This document shows, one piece after another, positions 23,501 to 34,317 of a DNA stretch of 64,000 bases. The stretch comes from Euborellia annulipes (Eukaryota; Arthropoda; Insecta; Dermaptera; Anisolabididae): NCBI GenBank assembly GCA_023213315.1, contig JAKCPI010006242.1:272516-336515 (forward strand), in the 5' to 3' direction. Numbering within the stretch: the first letter of the stretch is position 1; every line of letters begins with the position of its first letter. A program made the position numbers and the translations under genes. A model generated the notes under the pieces. That model saw only the letters and a program-made list of their open reading frames with translations. It was not told the DNA's origin and did no database searches.

Positions 23501-26378
23501 ATATCCCCAAATATGAGATTAAATTTTTGAAAAATATCCAAGCAGTCAACATTTAAAAAGCAAGTTTGGAACTAAGGTGCTATGGGAAACTAAATACTAA
23601 TACAGTATATCTCGACACAGAAAAATTTGGTGTGAATGCACAGTACACAGCCAAAGGAAAAGAAAGTTATGTGCTGTGCGACAATCACATCAGATTTTTA
23701 ATTTTATAGTATGACAAACATTCTATTTATCGACACGCTACTTAATCCTTCACCCTTGCCTAGTAGTAACAATCAATGTCTTTATTTATTATTGTTCATC
23801 TATCTTCATAATTAATTATAATCCTTTTAATTTTTACTTTTTTTTAGCTTTCAACAGTAAAATGCGTTCTAAAGCATCTTATTTTGATTCGAATCAAAGA
23901 TTCTCATCATCATCATCTTCAGAGCCACCTCAGAATGATACAACTTTTGCGGTGGTAATTTTTTTTTTTTTTAAATGCCTATATAACTATAATATTAAGT
24001 GGAGTTATTCCCTTATTTAATTTCTCAATAATTTTTTTTTTAGATTTTTGATCTTGAAGAAAAAAGGAAATATCATAAACTTCTTTCTAGTTATGTTCCA
24101 TCTTATCAAGTTCCGTAAGTGATATTTTATTCAAAACAATTAGTTGATTCTAAATTTATGAGACATTCTATAAAAATGGATTAACTTTGTGGTAGAATTT
24201 GAAATGCACAATTTCTAACTTTGATATCAATTGTTTGTAATGATTTTTATTGATTTCCAAAATATTACTTATCCAGGGACTGACGAATTGAGTGTTTACT
24301 TGCGGATTTTCGACACAAAAATAAGAATAAAAATTTTTAAAAGATGGATAACGCCCGGATTTTTTGGCACCAATGCCACCCTAAACTTAGATAAAACTTA
24401 TAATTATTTTATCAAAAGTGTATAATATATTTTTCAAAATTAACACAAGTCCAGGGACTGACGTTCGGATCGAGGTACGCGACTTAAAAATAGAAAAAAT
24501 AATGTAAATTTATTTAAAATCAAACTAGTGATGAGAAGTGGCTGTAGACTTTGAATTGGGTATAGGAGACTTTGCAGCCAAGGAAATTAAATAAAAAACT
24601 TATTTAATTTCCTTGGCTGCAAAGTCTCCTATACCCAATTTAAAATCAAAATTTATGTCTTAACAACGCTTAAAAAAGTATCTTAGATTATCTCCATATG
24701 GATAATAATGATATAAATCTAATAGTTTAAAATAAATTTGCATTTAAATGTTCACTTTTTGAGCTGGTACAGTGAGAGACAATATTAAGTTTCACCCATG
24801 CGTTTTCTACTTGTGTTTATTTCATTGTTTTTAAATAAATATTACATATTTTTTAATGGAAACTTTCATTGTTCAAACCTAGAAAATTTTAAATAAAGAT
24901 TTTCATTTTCTTTTATAAAAACAATGGAATAATCACAAGTAGAAAACGCAAGGGTGGGACTTAATCACTGTACATCCCAAGGGACTGACATTTTAGGGTT
25001 AAAAAAACTAAAATTTTCATTAAATTTCAATATTTATCATGTGTGCCCAAAAATTATTAACTTTTTGTATTACCGGATGATTAAAAAAAAGTCAATATGT
25101 TTGGTAGTCACTGAATTATTTGCAATTAATCCATTTTTGTAGAATGACCCTTATATATATATGTACAGTAGTTGATAAAATGTTATTTTTAGGGCTCCAT
25201 CTTTAAATGATATCAAACATACTCAACGCCAAGAGAGAGTTCGCCCTCTTATGAATAAAACTCCAAAGCACACTATTCAAGTGATAGATTTATCAAAAAC
25301 TGATGATACTTTTCCTGAAAAATGTTTAATTAAACCACGTGAAGGATCGGCTAAATGTCCTATAGGTAAGAATTAATTTTTTCTTTTACTATAAATTATA
25401 TATATAAATGCGAAGATAAGTTTTCTCGGGTTAAGTCGCTTTGGTTACTCGGCGTTTTGGCTCTCCTTTTCAAGAGGGTGGGGGAGGGGGGGGGGGTTGT
25501 ATTTTAGCGGATGTCTCAGAGGTCACAGAAAGATTTTTGTTTTTCAGGTAATTTAAAATGACGACTTTTTAATAACAAGCTCTGTATTTATATATATTCA
25601 ATATATATATATAAAATTGAATTAAAAAATGAATGAAGGACGAAAAAAATATATCGTTTATTACATTTGCTGCCAAATTTAGAATATTTTCCTGTCGAGA
25701 GAATATTCCAAATGTTTCCAATAATGTTTTTTCGGCATCCAGCTACTTCATAGCGTTAGCGCGAATGTTTCGCAGACATTCATAGCATCACTAGGGGTTG
25801 ATAAATTTGAACCTTGTACAAATGAAGGCTGTGGAGCAGCTTTAGTTGAAATAATATGAAAAAAAACAAAGTTGATTTCGCTTTTCAATGACTTAAAATT
25901 ATTTTTCCCTTGAGAGAATAAAATTCCGTTTTCCTGAATACAGTAAACGCTACATTCTATCAATTTTTTTTAAATACATTTTTCAAATGGCACCCGGGTG
26001 ATCATACACAATCAAATTTTAAAATATGAAGGACCCCCAGATTTAAACTCTCGAGCTCAGAGTACCCCATTTCTAAACCAAAAGTTTCTTCATTGCCCTC
26101 CCCAAAAATGATTTCCTTTCTGCGAGCTTAGAGTAATAATTTATCTGAACATTTCTCCAAAATTATAGAAAAATATTTTGAAAAATCTTTTCATATAGCC
26201 ATTATAATTGTTTTTTTTTTTTTTTTTTTAGATCTCGAGGATATTGATGAACCTACAGTATTAACTCAAAGAAATCCAAATGTCAAATTTTGCAATTCGT
26301 TTGAAAAAAAATGGAAAAATAATAAATTTTTTCACAAAGATTGGATTAATGATATGTAAGTTTATATTATTTAAATAC

Positions 26379-26413
<35 letters not shown>

Positions 26414-29400
26414 TATTGATGTAACTCAAACTCACTGTAATTATTCAAATATCATAGTGATCAATTTTTTTTTTTAACAGAGAAAGAAAATTTCTTAATC
26501 GAAGGAAAGAAACTGAACAAACATTGAAAAATGAATTGGAAAAAAAAGAACTCCTCAAAAAACATAACCATGAAGCGATTTATTTAGAATTAGAGGAAAG
26601 ACTTAAAAAGAATCTAACCTTTTGCCAGGGGATTGAAGAATTTATTACCGAGGAAAGGGAATTAGTGCTACCTGAAATCACCAATGAAATGCTTGTAAGA
26701 ATATTCAACTTTTTTTTTTTTTATTTTGAGTGCCAAATTAGTATCTTAATTTGGTAGAGGGAGGGGAATTTTTAGGCTAGGATTTTGGGAACTTCCACTT
26801 GGTGTCTTAACTAAGAGAGATGTCACGGGCAATATATATATTTAATTAAATTATCTAATTTTAGATAAATAAACAACACAAGGTTAAGTTTTTATTTTAG
26901 CTTATGCGCATTTCAACGTTAATACGTCATCATCAGAGCTATGACACAAAACTTTATTTAAAATAAAATAAAAATTCTTTTGAAACTTAATCTTGTGTTA
27001 TTTATTTATCTATAAAAAGGTGATAATTTAATTAAATTTAAAGTGAATTCTTTTATATTATATTATATATTATATATAATAATAATTTTATTATATTATT
27101 ATAATATAGATCGACGGTGAGGCGAAGTCTAACTGTGGTTACTTAAATCCGATTAACACCACAATAATTCTTCAAGAACCAAATGGGAAAAACTTGTTAA
27201 ATTATACGGGTTTTATTGAAAAAAAATTTGCATTTTCTAGCTAAAGAATTTGTACTTTTATGCGCATTTTTTGTTTGATTTCAATATCTTTTTTTGTTCT
27301 CATGCAACGCACTAGCATGCAAAGCATCTCGTATCAAGGGCGGATACAAGGGGGAAATTACCCCCCCTCCCCCGAGATTTAAGAAAAATATTTTTATTTT
27401 TTTTTAAATTTTATTTTTAATGTAAAATTTTAAAAATTAATACTTAAAAATTTGATTTGTTTATATATTCTATAAACAATTACAGAATGCGTCTTTAAAT
27501 TACCGAAATTAAGGAAAAATTGAGTGCTGTGTGACCTGTCACACCAGATTCCCCCCCCCCCCCCCCCCCGAGAAACTCCTCTGGATCCGCCCTTGTCTCG
27601 TATATATATTGTAGTAGGTGTAATTCTCTCGGTATAATAGTTAATCTTAATCTCATTAAACATTTATCCTATTTTTTTTTTACAGATTGATTTATTTATT
27701 TTTTTCTTTTTTAGGATGAAATTAAAAAAGCACTCATACCAAATCCTCCAAATCAAGTATTGGTAACACGTTTTAGAGTCTCCATATTAAGAAAAGATAT
27801 TTCGACATTAGCTGGTCTTAATTGGCTCAATGATGCGGTAAATTAGCATTCTTGCAATAGATGGCAGGCTAGTCTAACACCTGATCCCGTAATAGTATGG
27901 GGGGTGTGGGGGGAAGTTGGGGGAAGGGAAAAAAAAAAAAAAAAAAGGGAAACAATGAGAAGGATTGAGAAGTAAATAAATGATTTAAGGGAAATTAATA
28001 ATTAATATTTTATCTATAATAAATTATTTGGTTTGGATTGTTTTAAAATGGGTCTATAATAAATGTATTTCATCAGATATTTTGGTATAAAAAGAAAACT
28101 ACCAAAGATAGATATAGACAACCTTATATCAGCTGAAGAGAAATAAATTTCACGTCCCTTGATCAAAAAAGTAGATGTCATTTGAAAAAATAAAGTATCA
28201 TGTTGAAATTTCCAAATTGGATGGCATATCTCACAACATAAGAATAATTGGGGTACCATCTGTATTAGTACATTTCATGATAATAACATCACAAAGAACA
28301 GAATTATGGTCGGGATATTCAATTTTTCAGACAGAGTTTTCACAAAAACGATTGTGAAATGGTTGGTTGGAATAATTGATGACATAAAGTCATATAAAAT
28401 TGGGAGAATCAAATATGAAATATATAGGGTCATAAAAACATAGATATGGGCTGTAAAAAAGGGGAAAAATATGGAAAGGATATATCTGGCCTATATTTAT
28501 ATATTGTTATGCTTTTATAAAAGATACATAATATATAATAACATTTATAAAGTATTTATTGTTAAAAGATCAATGAAAATCAACCAAATGCATTAAATAT
28601 TATTAGCTACCATTCTGACATCTCTTGGCAAATTTTTGAATTACTTGATTTTTGGGCATACTTTTTATGACACACTACACCATCTTATCGGGAAAAACAT
28701 GCGTAACACCTTCACTCCCTAGCCCCCTTAATCTTATATATACTTAAAATAAGTGTTTAATTTAAAATTTTTCGTCCTTTTCATTGTAACAAAATTGGTC
28801 AGCTTATATATAGTGAGTTTTTCTTTTAACGTAATTTTTCTATTTCCAATCCCTTTATGTATTTGAAGATGGTTAGTTTCAGATGAATTGTTTTATTAAT
28901 ATTAAATAACAAATTTTTTATATTTTTCAGGTTATTAATTTTTATATGGAGCTCATAATGGAAAGGAGTAAACAAGGCAAACATCCCAAAGTTTACTGCT
29001 TTAATACATTCTTTTACTCAAGATTGCTTCAATCGGGACACGCTGGTTTGAAGAGATGGACGCGAAAAGTAATATTGAGTTAAAAATTTCAGAGATAAAG
29101 TCTTATGAAATTCTTTACTTTTTATTAATGCATAATTGTAAATTTTTTAGTTTGATCTCTTCACATACGATATGATTTGCATTCCGATCCATCTTGGAGT
29201 TCATTGGTGTATGGCAATAGTGGATTTTCGTAAGAAATATATAGGATTTTATGATAGCATGGGTAGCTCCAATGATTTATGTTTAAATGTAAGTTTTTTA
29301 ATATTATTAAAAAGAAATTATATATAGATGAATAATTATGGTGCAGGAGCAGACTCTCTATGCAGATTCAATCACCGGAGACGTTTCGGTTCTTTTTATT

Positions 29401-32400
29401 TAAGAAAGTCCTTTAGATTGGAAAAATATATATAATTGCACAGAGTCAGTTTTAACATTTGGCATATACATTGTTGTTTCGTCATCAAAATATTACAAAT
29501 ATATATTCTCAGTTCAAAAATTTTTACGATGGTTACACTGGTGATTATCATATATCAATAAAATTGATGGTAATCATCGTAAAAATTTTTGACCTGGGAA
29601 TATACATTTGTAATATTTTGATGATGAAACAACAATGTATATGTTAACACTGACTAACTCTGTGCAATTATATATACTTTTCCAATCTAAGGATTGAAGA
29701 TGATTCTTAAATAAAAAGAACCGAAACGTCTCCGGTGAACCTGCATAGAGAGTCTAATTATTGGCTGCTCCTGTTCATAATTACCCATCTATATGTCGTA
29801 GACAGATCGTGAAATTAGACAGTTCATGAACTGCAGCCAGATCGTGTAATGGTCAAACAGTTACATGATCTGGCTAAAAATTTTAGACAGTTCATGAAAT
29901 GCAATTGGGCCTTGGACAGATCGTGTAATGCTCGAGAATTACATGAAATGTCTAAATTTTTTAGGCAGTTTTGCCGATCGTGTACTGTTTGTAAAGCAAA
30001 TAAAGATCTCGAAAAAAGTCAATTTTTTTCAATATTATTGTATTATTATTATACTAAATTTTCCAAATCTTCCTCACTTTGAAAATCTTGAGTTAAGGTG
30101 CGCGTCTCGGGGTTCTAAATTTGGGAGATTCCAGCGGCCACAAATTTGAAGCTATCTACCTCAATTTTTTTAAATTAAAGCTATTTAAAATGTCTACAGC
30201 TTATAGAAGCCCTTTTTTTGATTTTCGAAAAAATAAAATTTTTTTTTAGATTTATTGCATTAAACCTTACCAACAGTACACGATCGGCAAAACTGCTGTT
30301 AGGCAGTTCATGAACTGCCTAAAAAATTTAGACATTTCATGTATTTCTCGAGCATTACACGATCTGTCTAAGGGCCAATTGCATTTCATGAACTGTCTAA
30401 AATTTTTAGCCAGATCATGTAACTGTTTGACCATTACACAATCTGGCTGCAGTTCATGAAATGTCTAGACAGTTCATGAACTGTCTAATTCAGGGGCGTA
30501 TATAAGGGGGGGGGGCGAGGGGGCCCGGCCCCCCCCCCCCCCCCCCGAAATTTCCCAAACACATATACATATATAGGGATATACAGACATCAGCGCAACA
30601 AATTTTTTCGCAGGACGGAAAACTTTGGTTCGGCAAAAGAAAAAAATGTTCCGCAAAAAATTTCGTGTGAAAAAAATTTAGTTTCTTAAAAAAAAAATTT
30701 TCCACAGAAAAATTTTTGAGTTCGGGCCCCCCCCCCCCCCCCGAAAAAATTTCTATATACGCCCCTGGTCTAATTTCACGATCTGTCTACGACATATATA
30801 TCTCACTGCCACTACTCCGAACATATTAATAGAATATATATATGCTTGGCTACTTAGAAAAAAAGAGTGTGAATGTTTCGTAATCAATTTTGAAAAATTT
30901 AAATATATTACATTATATAGATTAAAAATTATTAGTAGCCTATATCAAATAATAAAATCAATAAGATTCAGAAATATTTGAATGTAATCATCGTTACTTT
31001 TATTTTAATGTTAGATTTCGCCAAATTTTTTAATATAAATTTCATTCAATCAGCTGAGTAAATTATAATTGCTGAAAATGATAATCATCAATAATCTAAT
31101 TCTCAGCACCACCGTTTCTTGATTGACTTTGTTTTTTTTTTTTTTTCAGAAATTAAAAGGTTATCTAATTAGCGAAAGTATTGAAAAGAAAAGAGATTTT
31201 AATATGGATGATTGGAAATTGGATAATGTGAAAGTAAGTAATTGAAAAAAATAAGATTTTCTTATTTTTGTCTTCTATTTGAAAATATCTTAAACATTAA
31301 TTGGACCCTGTTACGCATTAGTGTGTCAAGCGCCAGCAACCGAGATTTGAGAAAATTAACAATAAAGTTTTTTGTTTTGATTAGATTATATATAATTTTT
31401 TTTGTCGATTGCGCAAGTAACATTAAATATAAATTTTTTTAGGACATATTTCATAAAAAAAATACTATTAATTATAGTATTTGAAACAATATTCCGTGGT
31501 TAACTCAATTTTTAATTTTTTGGCCTTTGACACACTAATGCATAACAGGGTCCAATTAATCTAAAATAAGTACTTTTATTTTGTTAACTAGAAGGTCCTG
31601 AAGAAGGAGTCATTTGAACTCCGAAATGTAGACGTATAGCGGGAGGAGAAAATTCGAATAATTTGACCTGAAAAATCATTTCCAGATTTTAATTTAAACT
31701 TTTAAGGTGCGCGTCTCGGGGTGCTAATTTTGGAAGTTTCCAGCGGCCACAATTTTGAAGCTATCGACCTCAAATTTTTTTTAAATTAAAGCTATTTAAA
31801 ATATCTACAACTTATAGAAGCCCTTTTTTTGATTTTCGAAAAAATAAAATTTTTTTTTTAGATTAATCGCATTAAATAAAAGATATTTTATAAAAAGGAG
31901 CTATATAAGTTGTAGATAATTAAATTAGTAATCATTGTGTTAAAGAATAATTAATTTTTTGCTTTTAATCAATTAGCTGGAAGCTCTAAAATGAAATGGG
32001 AAAAATCCCTTATATTCCTATAGGAAAACTAACGCCATCTCTTGTCGCCTCGAGTAACTCGGTAGTCTATAGTGTTCTAACCGTTTTTCGAGACGCGCAC
32101 CTTAAAAGAAGAAAATTATTATAAATTTTCGCCGTTTGTTCCTTTTTAATAACATCTTTAAACTTTTTAAAACATTTAATAATGTTTTGTAGTTATGATT
32201 TAATTTTTAAATAAATAAATCTATTTGATATTTTAATATTTATAAACAAAAAAAAAAAAGTTAATTAAATATATGATTTTATACATATTAATAATAAATA
32301 AATACATTTCTAAAGGGGCTCCCTAAAGCTCGAAAGCGTTGCTTCCTTGAAGCTAGGCTACTGACGAGTTGGACTAATTTGATGATCCTCATGTGCCAAA

Positions 32401-32806
32401 AAAAAAAATTTTCCTCCCCTGAAAAAAATATATGGGATTATATGACATTGTTATAGGTGGAGGGGGTGGGGGCTCCTAAATTAACTTATAAAAATCAACA
32501 TTAAAGAAAGGAATAAATGAAAAAAGTTTCAGAAACTTGGATTTTAATTTCTAAATTTTAATATTTCCTTTTCGTTCATCTTTTGTAAAATAATACCGAG
32601 ATAAGGATTTAGAAATAAACTTAAATGTTTGATTTTTTTCACAGGACATACCGCAACAAATGAATGGAAGTGATTGCGGAGTATTCTCATGCATGTTTGC
32701 GGAATTCCTTTCACGTGATGCTCCTTTAAATTTCTCTCAGAAAAACATGAGTTACTTCAGGAATAAAATGGTGTATGACATTATCCATGGCCAAATATTA
32801 ATATAA
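17476..32806 (+). CDS. SENP1/Ulp1-family SUMO-specific cysteine protease (15 exons)
   Basis: Product of about 588 residues that should mature SUMO precursors and remove SUMO from nuclear proteins. Exons: 17476-17558, 17718-17794, 18476-18546, 21872-21946, 22019-22145, 23848-23954, 24044-24114, 25193-25365, 26232-26355, 26481-26694, 27715-27837, 28931-29068, 29151-29288, 31150-31233, 32645-32806. All junctions are GT-AG, keep phase and sum to 1767 nt with stop. The C-terminal ~200 residues form the C48 protease domain: [20 protein letters not shown], catalytic His479 ([11 protein letters not shown]), Asp496 (FYDSMG), oxyanion Gln540 and nucleophile Cys546 ([12 protein letters not shown]). His-Asp and Gln-Cys spacings (17 and 6) equal those of human SENP1. 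The N-terminal half is low-complexity with basic patches (KRPRLE) and SUMO-interacting-like motifs. SENP1 versus SENP2 cannot be separated by eye. The start is the first ATG of exon 1; an upstream 5' UTR exon is possible. Confidence 0.93.
17718..17794 (+). CDS. SUMO protease exon 2
   Basis: Reads [26 protein letters not shown] is a nuclear-localisation-like basic patch. Acceptor TTCCAG, donor GTAATT. Confidence 0.8.
18476..18546 (+). CDS. SUMO protease exon 3
   Basis: Reads [20 protein letters not shown] then FTNQ. T-rich tract and TAG acceptor; donor GTAATA. Confidence 0.75.
18655..19165. repeat. Foldback element in SUMO protease intron 3
   Basis: Arms of about 200 bp (TTATTTGGAGTCTTAATTA ... 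and its reverse complement ending TTAATTAAGACTACAAATAA) enclose a short AT-rich centre. The ORF that starts near 19063 overlaps the right arm and is not treated as a gene. No feature is recognised from 19166 to 19700. Confidence 0.75.
19716..20078. mobile_element. MITE with CACTGTAATAACGATCAAAG ends
   Basis: Terminal inverted repeats CACTGTAATAACGATCAAAG and CTTTGATCGTTATTGCAGAG, about 28 bp with mismatches. AT-rich repeats flank both sides, so the target duplication is unclear. Confidence 0.7.
20140..20885. repeat. Inverted minisatellite arms with an inner IR element
   Basis: The left block (20140-20205) and right block (20805-20880) are built from GTAGACAAA-type units in opposite orientation. 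Between them, 20483-20688 is an inverted repeat based on CCACTTTAAGCGAGAAT and GTTCGTTACTCCAATATT that is itself partly duplicated. Confidence 0.6.
20995..21463 (+). pseudogene. 3' fragment of a non-LTR retrotransposon (RT C-terminus)
   Basis: Translation gives [20 protein letters not shown] and [15 protein letters not shown], then, after at least two frame changes, [14 protein letters not shown] and [12 protein letters not shown]. This is the conserved tail of Jockey/CR1-type RT ORFs. It is 5'-truncated, frameshifted and dead. It lies in SUMO protease intron 3. Confidence 0.8.
21545..21640 (-). repeat. GAAACGTCG stem-loop repeat
   Basis: Shares GATAAGTTTTCTCGGGTTAA and the stem-loop (21591-21623) with the block at 25410-25490, and the stem-loop also with 5030-5064. 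The stem is interrupted but recognisable. Confidence 0.5.
21872..21946 (+). CDS. SUMO protease exon 4
   Basis: Exactly 25 codons, [20 protein letters not shown] then PRLNG. The preceding intron is 3.3 kb and repeat-filled. Confidence 0.8.
22019..22145 (+). CDS. SUMO protease exon 5, with SIM-like motifs
   Basis: Contains [20 protein letters not shown]: two short hydrophobic runs (VPVIQL and IEII) beside acidic residues, the usual form of SUMO-interacting motifs. Function as SIMs is inference. Confidence 0.8.
22250..22589. mobile_element. TTAA-flanked MITE with GGTGCGCG ends (copy 1)
   Basis: Ends GGTGCGCGTCTCG and CGAGACGCGCACC, with TTAA immediately outside on both sides (22246-22249, 22590-22593). 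TTAA duplication is typical of piggyBac-type transposition. Another full copy lies at 31706-32101 and a half copy at 30097-30267. Confidence 0.85.
22720..22934 (-). mobile_element. 5S rRNA-derived SINE (SINE3-like), copy 1
   Basis: On the minus strand the head reads GGTTGCAGTTAAGCAAAGCC, then GCGCGGC and TATTGGTGACCCC, which aligns with the internal control region of animal 5S rRNA. The tail beyond (CAGTAGCCAAAAAGA) is shared with the copy at 53281, so this is a repeat family and not a 5S gene. Confidence 0.65.
22940..23700 (+). repeat. Repeat family R copy
   Basis: From TAGGGAAAAAGTATTGCGAT to the diverged terminal hairpin (GCACAGTACACAGCC ... CACATCAGATTTTT). It carries the internal GGACTAGTACTTTACTGAAG block and is more diverged than the copies at 50806 and 59822. 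Confidence 0.65.
23848..24114 (+). CDS. SUMO protease exons 6 and 7
   Basis: Exon 6 (23848-23954) includes a Ser run coded by TCA/TCT repeats. Exon 7 (24044-24114) reads [20 protein letters not shown] and ends in a split Pro codon completed by exon 8. Confidence 0.82.
24554..24640. repeat. Perfect ~41-bp stem hairpin in intron 7
   Basis: AATTGGGTATAGGAGACTTT continues to 24594; after a five-base loop AAAAC the exact reverse complement follows to 24640. Confidence 0.9.
24766..24966. mobile_element. MITE with CCCATGCGTTTTCTACTTGT ends (copy 1)
   Basis: Inverted arms of about 55 bp (AATATTAAGTTTCACCCATG ... and GGTGGGACTTAAT). A homologous copy with the same interior is at 36081-36296. Confidence 0.8.
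25193..25365 (+). CDS. SUMO protease exon 8
   Basis: Contains [14 protein letters not shown], another SIM-like hydrophobic run followed by acidic residues. Phase 1 at both ends matches neighbours. Confidence 0.82.
26232..26694 (+). CDS. SUMO protease exons 9 and 10 (linker and coiled coil)
   Basis: Exon 9 is 26232-26355; exon 10 is 26481-26694 and is strongly charged and helical ([20 protein letters not shown]), a likely coiled coil leading into the protease domain. Confidence 0.85.
26855..27020. repeat. Inverted-repeat element with hammerhead-like motif
   Basis: Minus strand 26936-26911 reads CTGATGA, T, GACGT-loop-ACGTT, GAAATGCGC. Arms (AACACAAGGTTAAGTTT and reverse complement) bound the element. 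A decayed relative is at 37005-37165. Confidence 0.6.
27335..27595. mobile_element. hAT-type MITE with TCTCGTAT duplication
   Basis: Ends CAAGGGCGGATAC and GGATCCGCCCTTG; TCTCGTAT on both sides (27327-27334, 27596-27603). Long C-runs near both ends. It lies in intron 10 and contains a fragment of the family R hairpin. Confidence 0.88.
27715..29068 (+). CDS. SUMO protease exons 11 and 12 (start of catalytic domain)
   Basis: Exon 11 (27715-27837) holds [14 protein letters not shown] and exon 12 (28931-29068) [14 protein letters not shown] plus [17 protein letters not shown]. These match the conserved opening of Ulp1 domains, including the SUMO-binding Trp. Confidence 0.92.
29151..29288 (+). 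CDS. SUMO protease exon 13 (catalytic His and Asp)
   Basis: The His codon CAT is at 29202-29204 within [12 protein letters not shown]; the Asp lies in GFYDSMGS, 17 residues later. Confidence 0.95.
29335..29785. repeat. 450-bp palindrome in SUMO protease intron 13
   Basis: Arms (GGTGCAGGAGCAGACTCTCT and its complement GGCTGCTCCTG at the far end) pair over nearly their full length, with a small AT-rich centre near 29548-29565. Both arms carry a stem-loop closed by CCGAAACGTCTCCGGTG (29370-29405 minus, 29693-29727 plus). Confidence 0.75.
29791..30797. mobile_element. Terminal-inverted-repeat element with subrepeat arms
   Basis: Arms of about 200 bp (from TATGTCGTAGACAGATCGTG) are made of alternating short modules, CAGTTCATGAACTG and CAGATCGTGTAATG. 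Two later insertions are nested in it: a half TTAA MITE (30097-30267) and a hAT MITE (30491-30767). Confidence 0.75.
30491..30767. mobile_element. hAT-type MITE with GTCTAATT duplication
   Basis: Ends CAGGGGCGTATATA and TATATACGCCCCTG; GTCTAATT at 30483-30490 and 30768-30775. G- and C-runs sit inside the ends. It interrupts the right arm of the element at 29791-30797. Confidence 0.9.
31150..32806 (+). CDS. SUMO protease exons 14 and 15 (catalytic Cys, stop)
   Basis: Exon 14 (31150-31233) is a charged linker. Exon 15 (32645-32806) contains [20 protein letters not shown] with the nucleophile Cys, then the C-terminal helix [11 protein letters not shown] and TAA at 32804-32806. Confidence 0.95.
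31303..31553. mobile_element. GGACCCTG-ended MITE (copy 2)
   Basis: Same ends and interior as copy 1 at 16247; flanked by AATT on both sides. Located in intron 14. Confidence 0.85.
31598..31626 (+). other. Hammerhead-like motif with 5-bp stem
   Basis: CTGAAGA, A, GGAGT-loop-ACTCC, GAAATG. The stem is perfect. It lies just after the MITE at 31303. Confidence 0.45.
31706..32101. mobile_element. TTAA-flanked MITE with GGTGCGCG ends (copy 2)
   Basis: Ends and interior match copy 1; TTAA at 31702-31705 and 32102-32105. In intron 14. Confidence 0.85.
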
Positions 32807-33840
32807 GTTGGATTTTTATTTTTTTAATTATTTATAAGATAATATATTTCTTATTACTTTTTCTTTTTATTTAATTTGTTTACTATAATCAAGAAAAAAA
32901 AAAATTAATTAATAAACCAATAAAAGAAACAAAATAAAATTTTTGTTTAATCTTATTTATTAATAATATATTTGAAAATGAAAGAACATTTTTTTTTTTT
33001 ATTTTTTTGAAAGTGGTGTGAACGTGATTCTTATCAGTTTTGAAAATGTATATATATATATATTTGTTTTTGAGAGAATAGAATATAAAGATGATTTTTT
33101 TTTTTAAAAACGTTATTTATATTTTTCATTATTTTTTTTTTTTTGTTTGAATTATCACACTTTGGTTTATATATATAATTTAATTAATGTCTATACAGCT
33201 AAAATTTAAAAGCGTTTACAATTTTCAAAGCACACCAGCCACTAAATGAATGAAGCAAGGATTTATTTATTTAACAACTCTACAGGATTCATAAAACAAG
33301 TCTAATTATGAATTATTATCAATAAGCTATTCACATTTTTTAAAACAGAATCTCCTGAATTTTTTTTTTCTATTGTGTTTATGTTTATTACTAGAATATT
33401 ATTAATTCTAAGATTGAAAATTATTTTTGATTTTTTCAATGAATGTAAAAATTTAATTTATTTAAGGAGACGATAGACACTAAAATTTATTTAAAAAATT
33501 CCTTAAAAATTTTCGAAATCATTGATTTTTTTAAATGTATTCGAATTCAATTCTCTTTATTATATATTCGTTGTAATATATGTACATAGATAAAATAAAA
33601 TTTTTTTTTTTTTAATTAATTGAAAAAATTAAAAATTTTTATTCTTATTTTTTTCTTTAATAAGAAGAAAAAAAAAAACTTTCGTTTTTCTGAATTAATA
33701 AAATTATTCATATATCAATACTTGATATTTATATAAAGTTTGATTTAGAAAATTTAATTTGATTAATTTTTATATTAATTATTTTTAAGAAATAAAAATG
33801 TTTCTATAATTTATTAGTAAAAATTTTATTTTAAGTCTAA
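32807..33840. other. 3' flank of the SUMO protease gene
   Basis: Extremely AT-rich. AATAAA-type signals occur near 32910-32935 (AATAAACC, AATAAAAG, AAATAAAAT) and could serve as the poly(A) site. No further gene is seen. Confidence 0.5.
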
Positions 33841-33926
33841 CTTATAAGAGAGATTGGAAAAAGAGGAGTTGTAGAAGTTTAAATAATTTTTTTATTTAAA
33901 CAACAATTTGCCACTTGGCCTTTTGG

Positions 33927-33956
33927 TTTCGGCTGGACTCTGTCCGACTTCATCAG
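33927..33956 (-). other. Hammerhead-like motif, CTGATGA core
   Basis: Minus strand: CTGATGA, A, GTCGGAC-AGA-GTCCAGC, C, GAAACC. The inner four base pairs of the stem are perfect. Confidence 0.5.
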
Positions 33957-34104
33957 AATTTGGCTAGGAAATAAAAAAATAAACAATAAAGGCAAGAGAA
34001 TATACGTATATATATCAGAGGAACTAATATCTTAGAGAAGAGATGCCATTCGCGCATTTTGTCAGTGAAATTAAATAAATTGTAAAGATACTTATGTATC
34101 ATCA

Positions 34105-34220
34105 TCATACTTATATATAAAGCCCTTAAACCGGTGTCCGATGTGTGAACCCACCAATCAGGCCTCAGGGATGCCTTCGGAATAGCGCTGATTTTTAAAA
34201 TGATGAGAGATGGCTCCATG
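34105..34220 (+). mobile_element. Helitron-like 5' end fragment
   Basis: TCATACTTATATATAAAGCC followed by GTGTCCGATGTGTGAAC and CAATCAGGCCTCAGGGAT matches the 5' part of the element starting at 46782. No 3' end is found here. Confidence 0.5.
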
Positions 34221-34317
34221 TAATTTTATGATAACAATAATTGTCCTTTATTTTAATTATTATTATAAGAGAATCAACGATCTTCTTGGTGGGTTGGTGT
34301 GGGGGTTGGGGGTTGGG

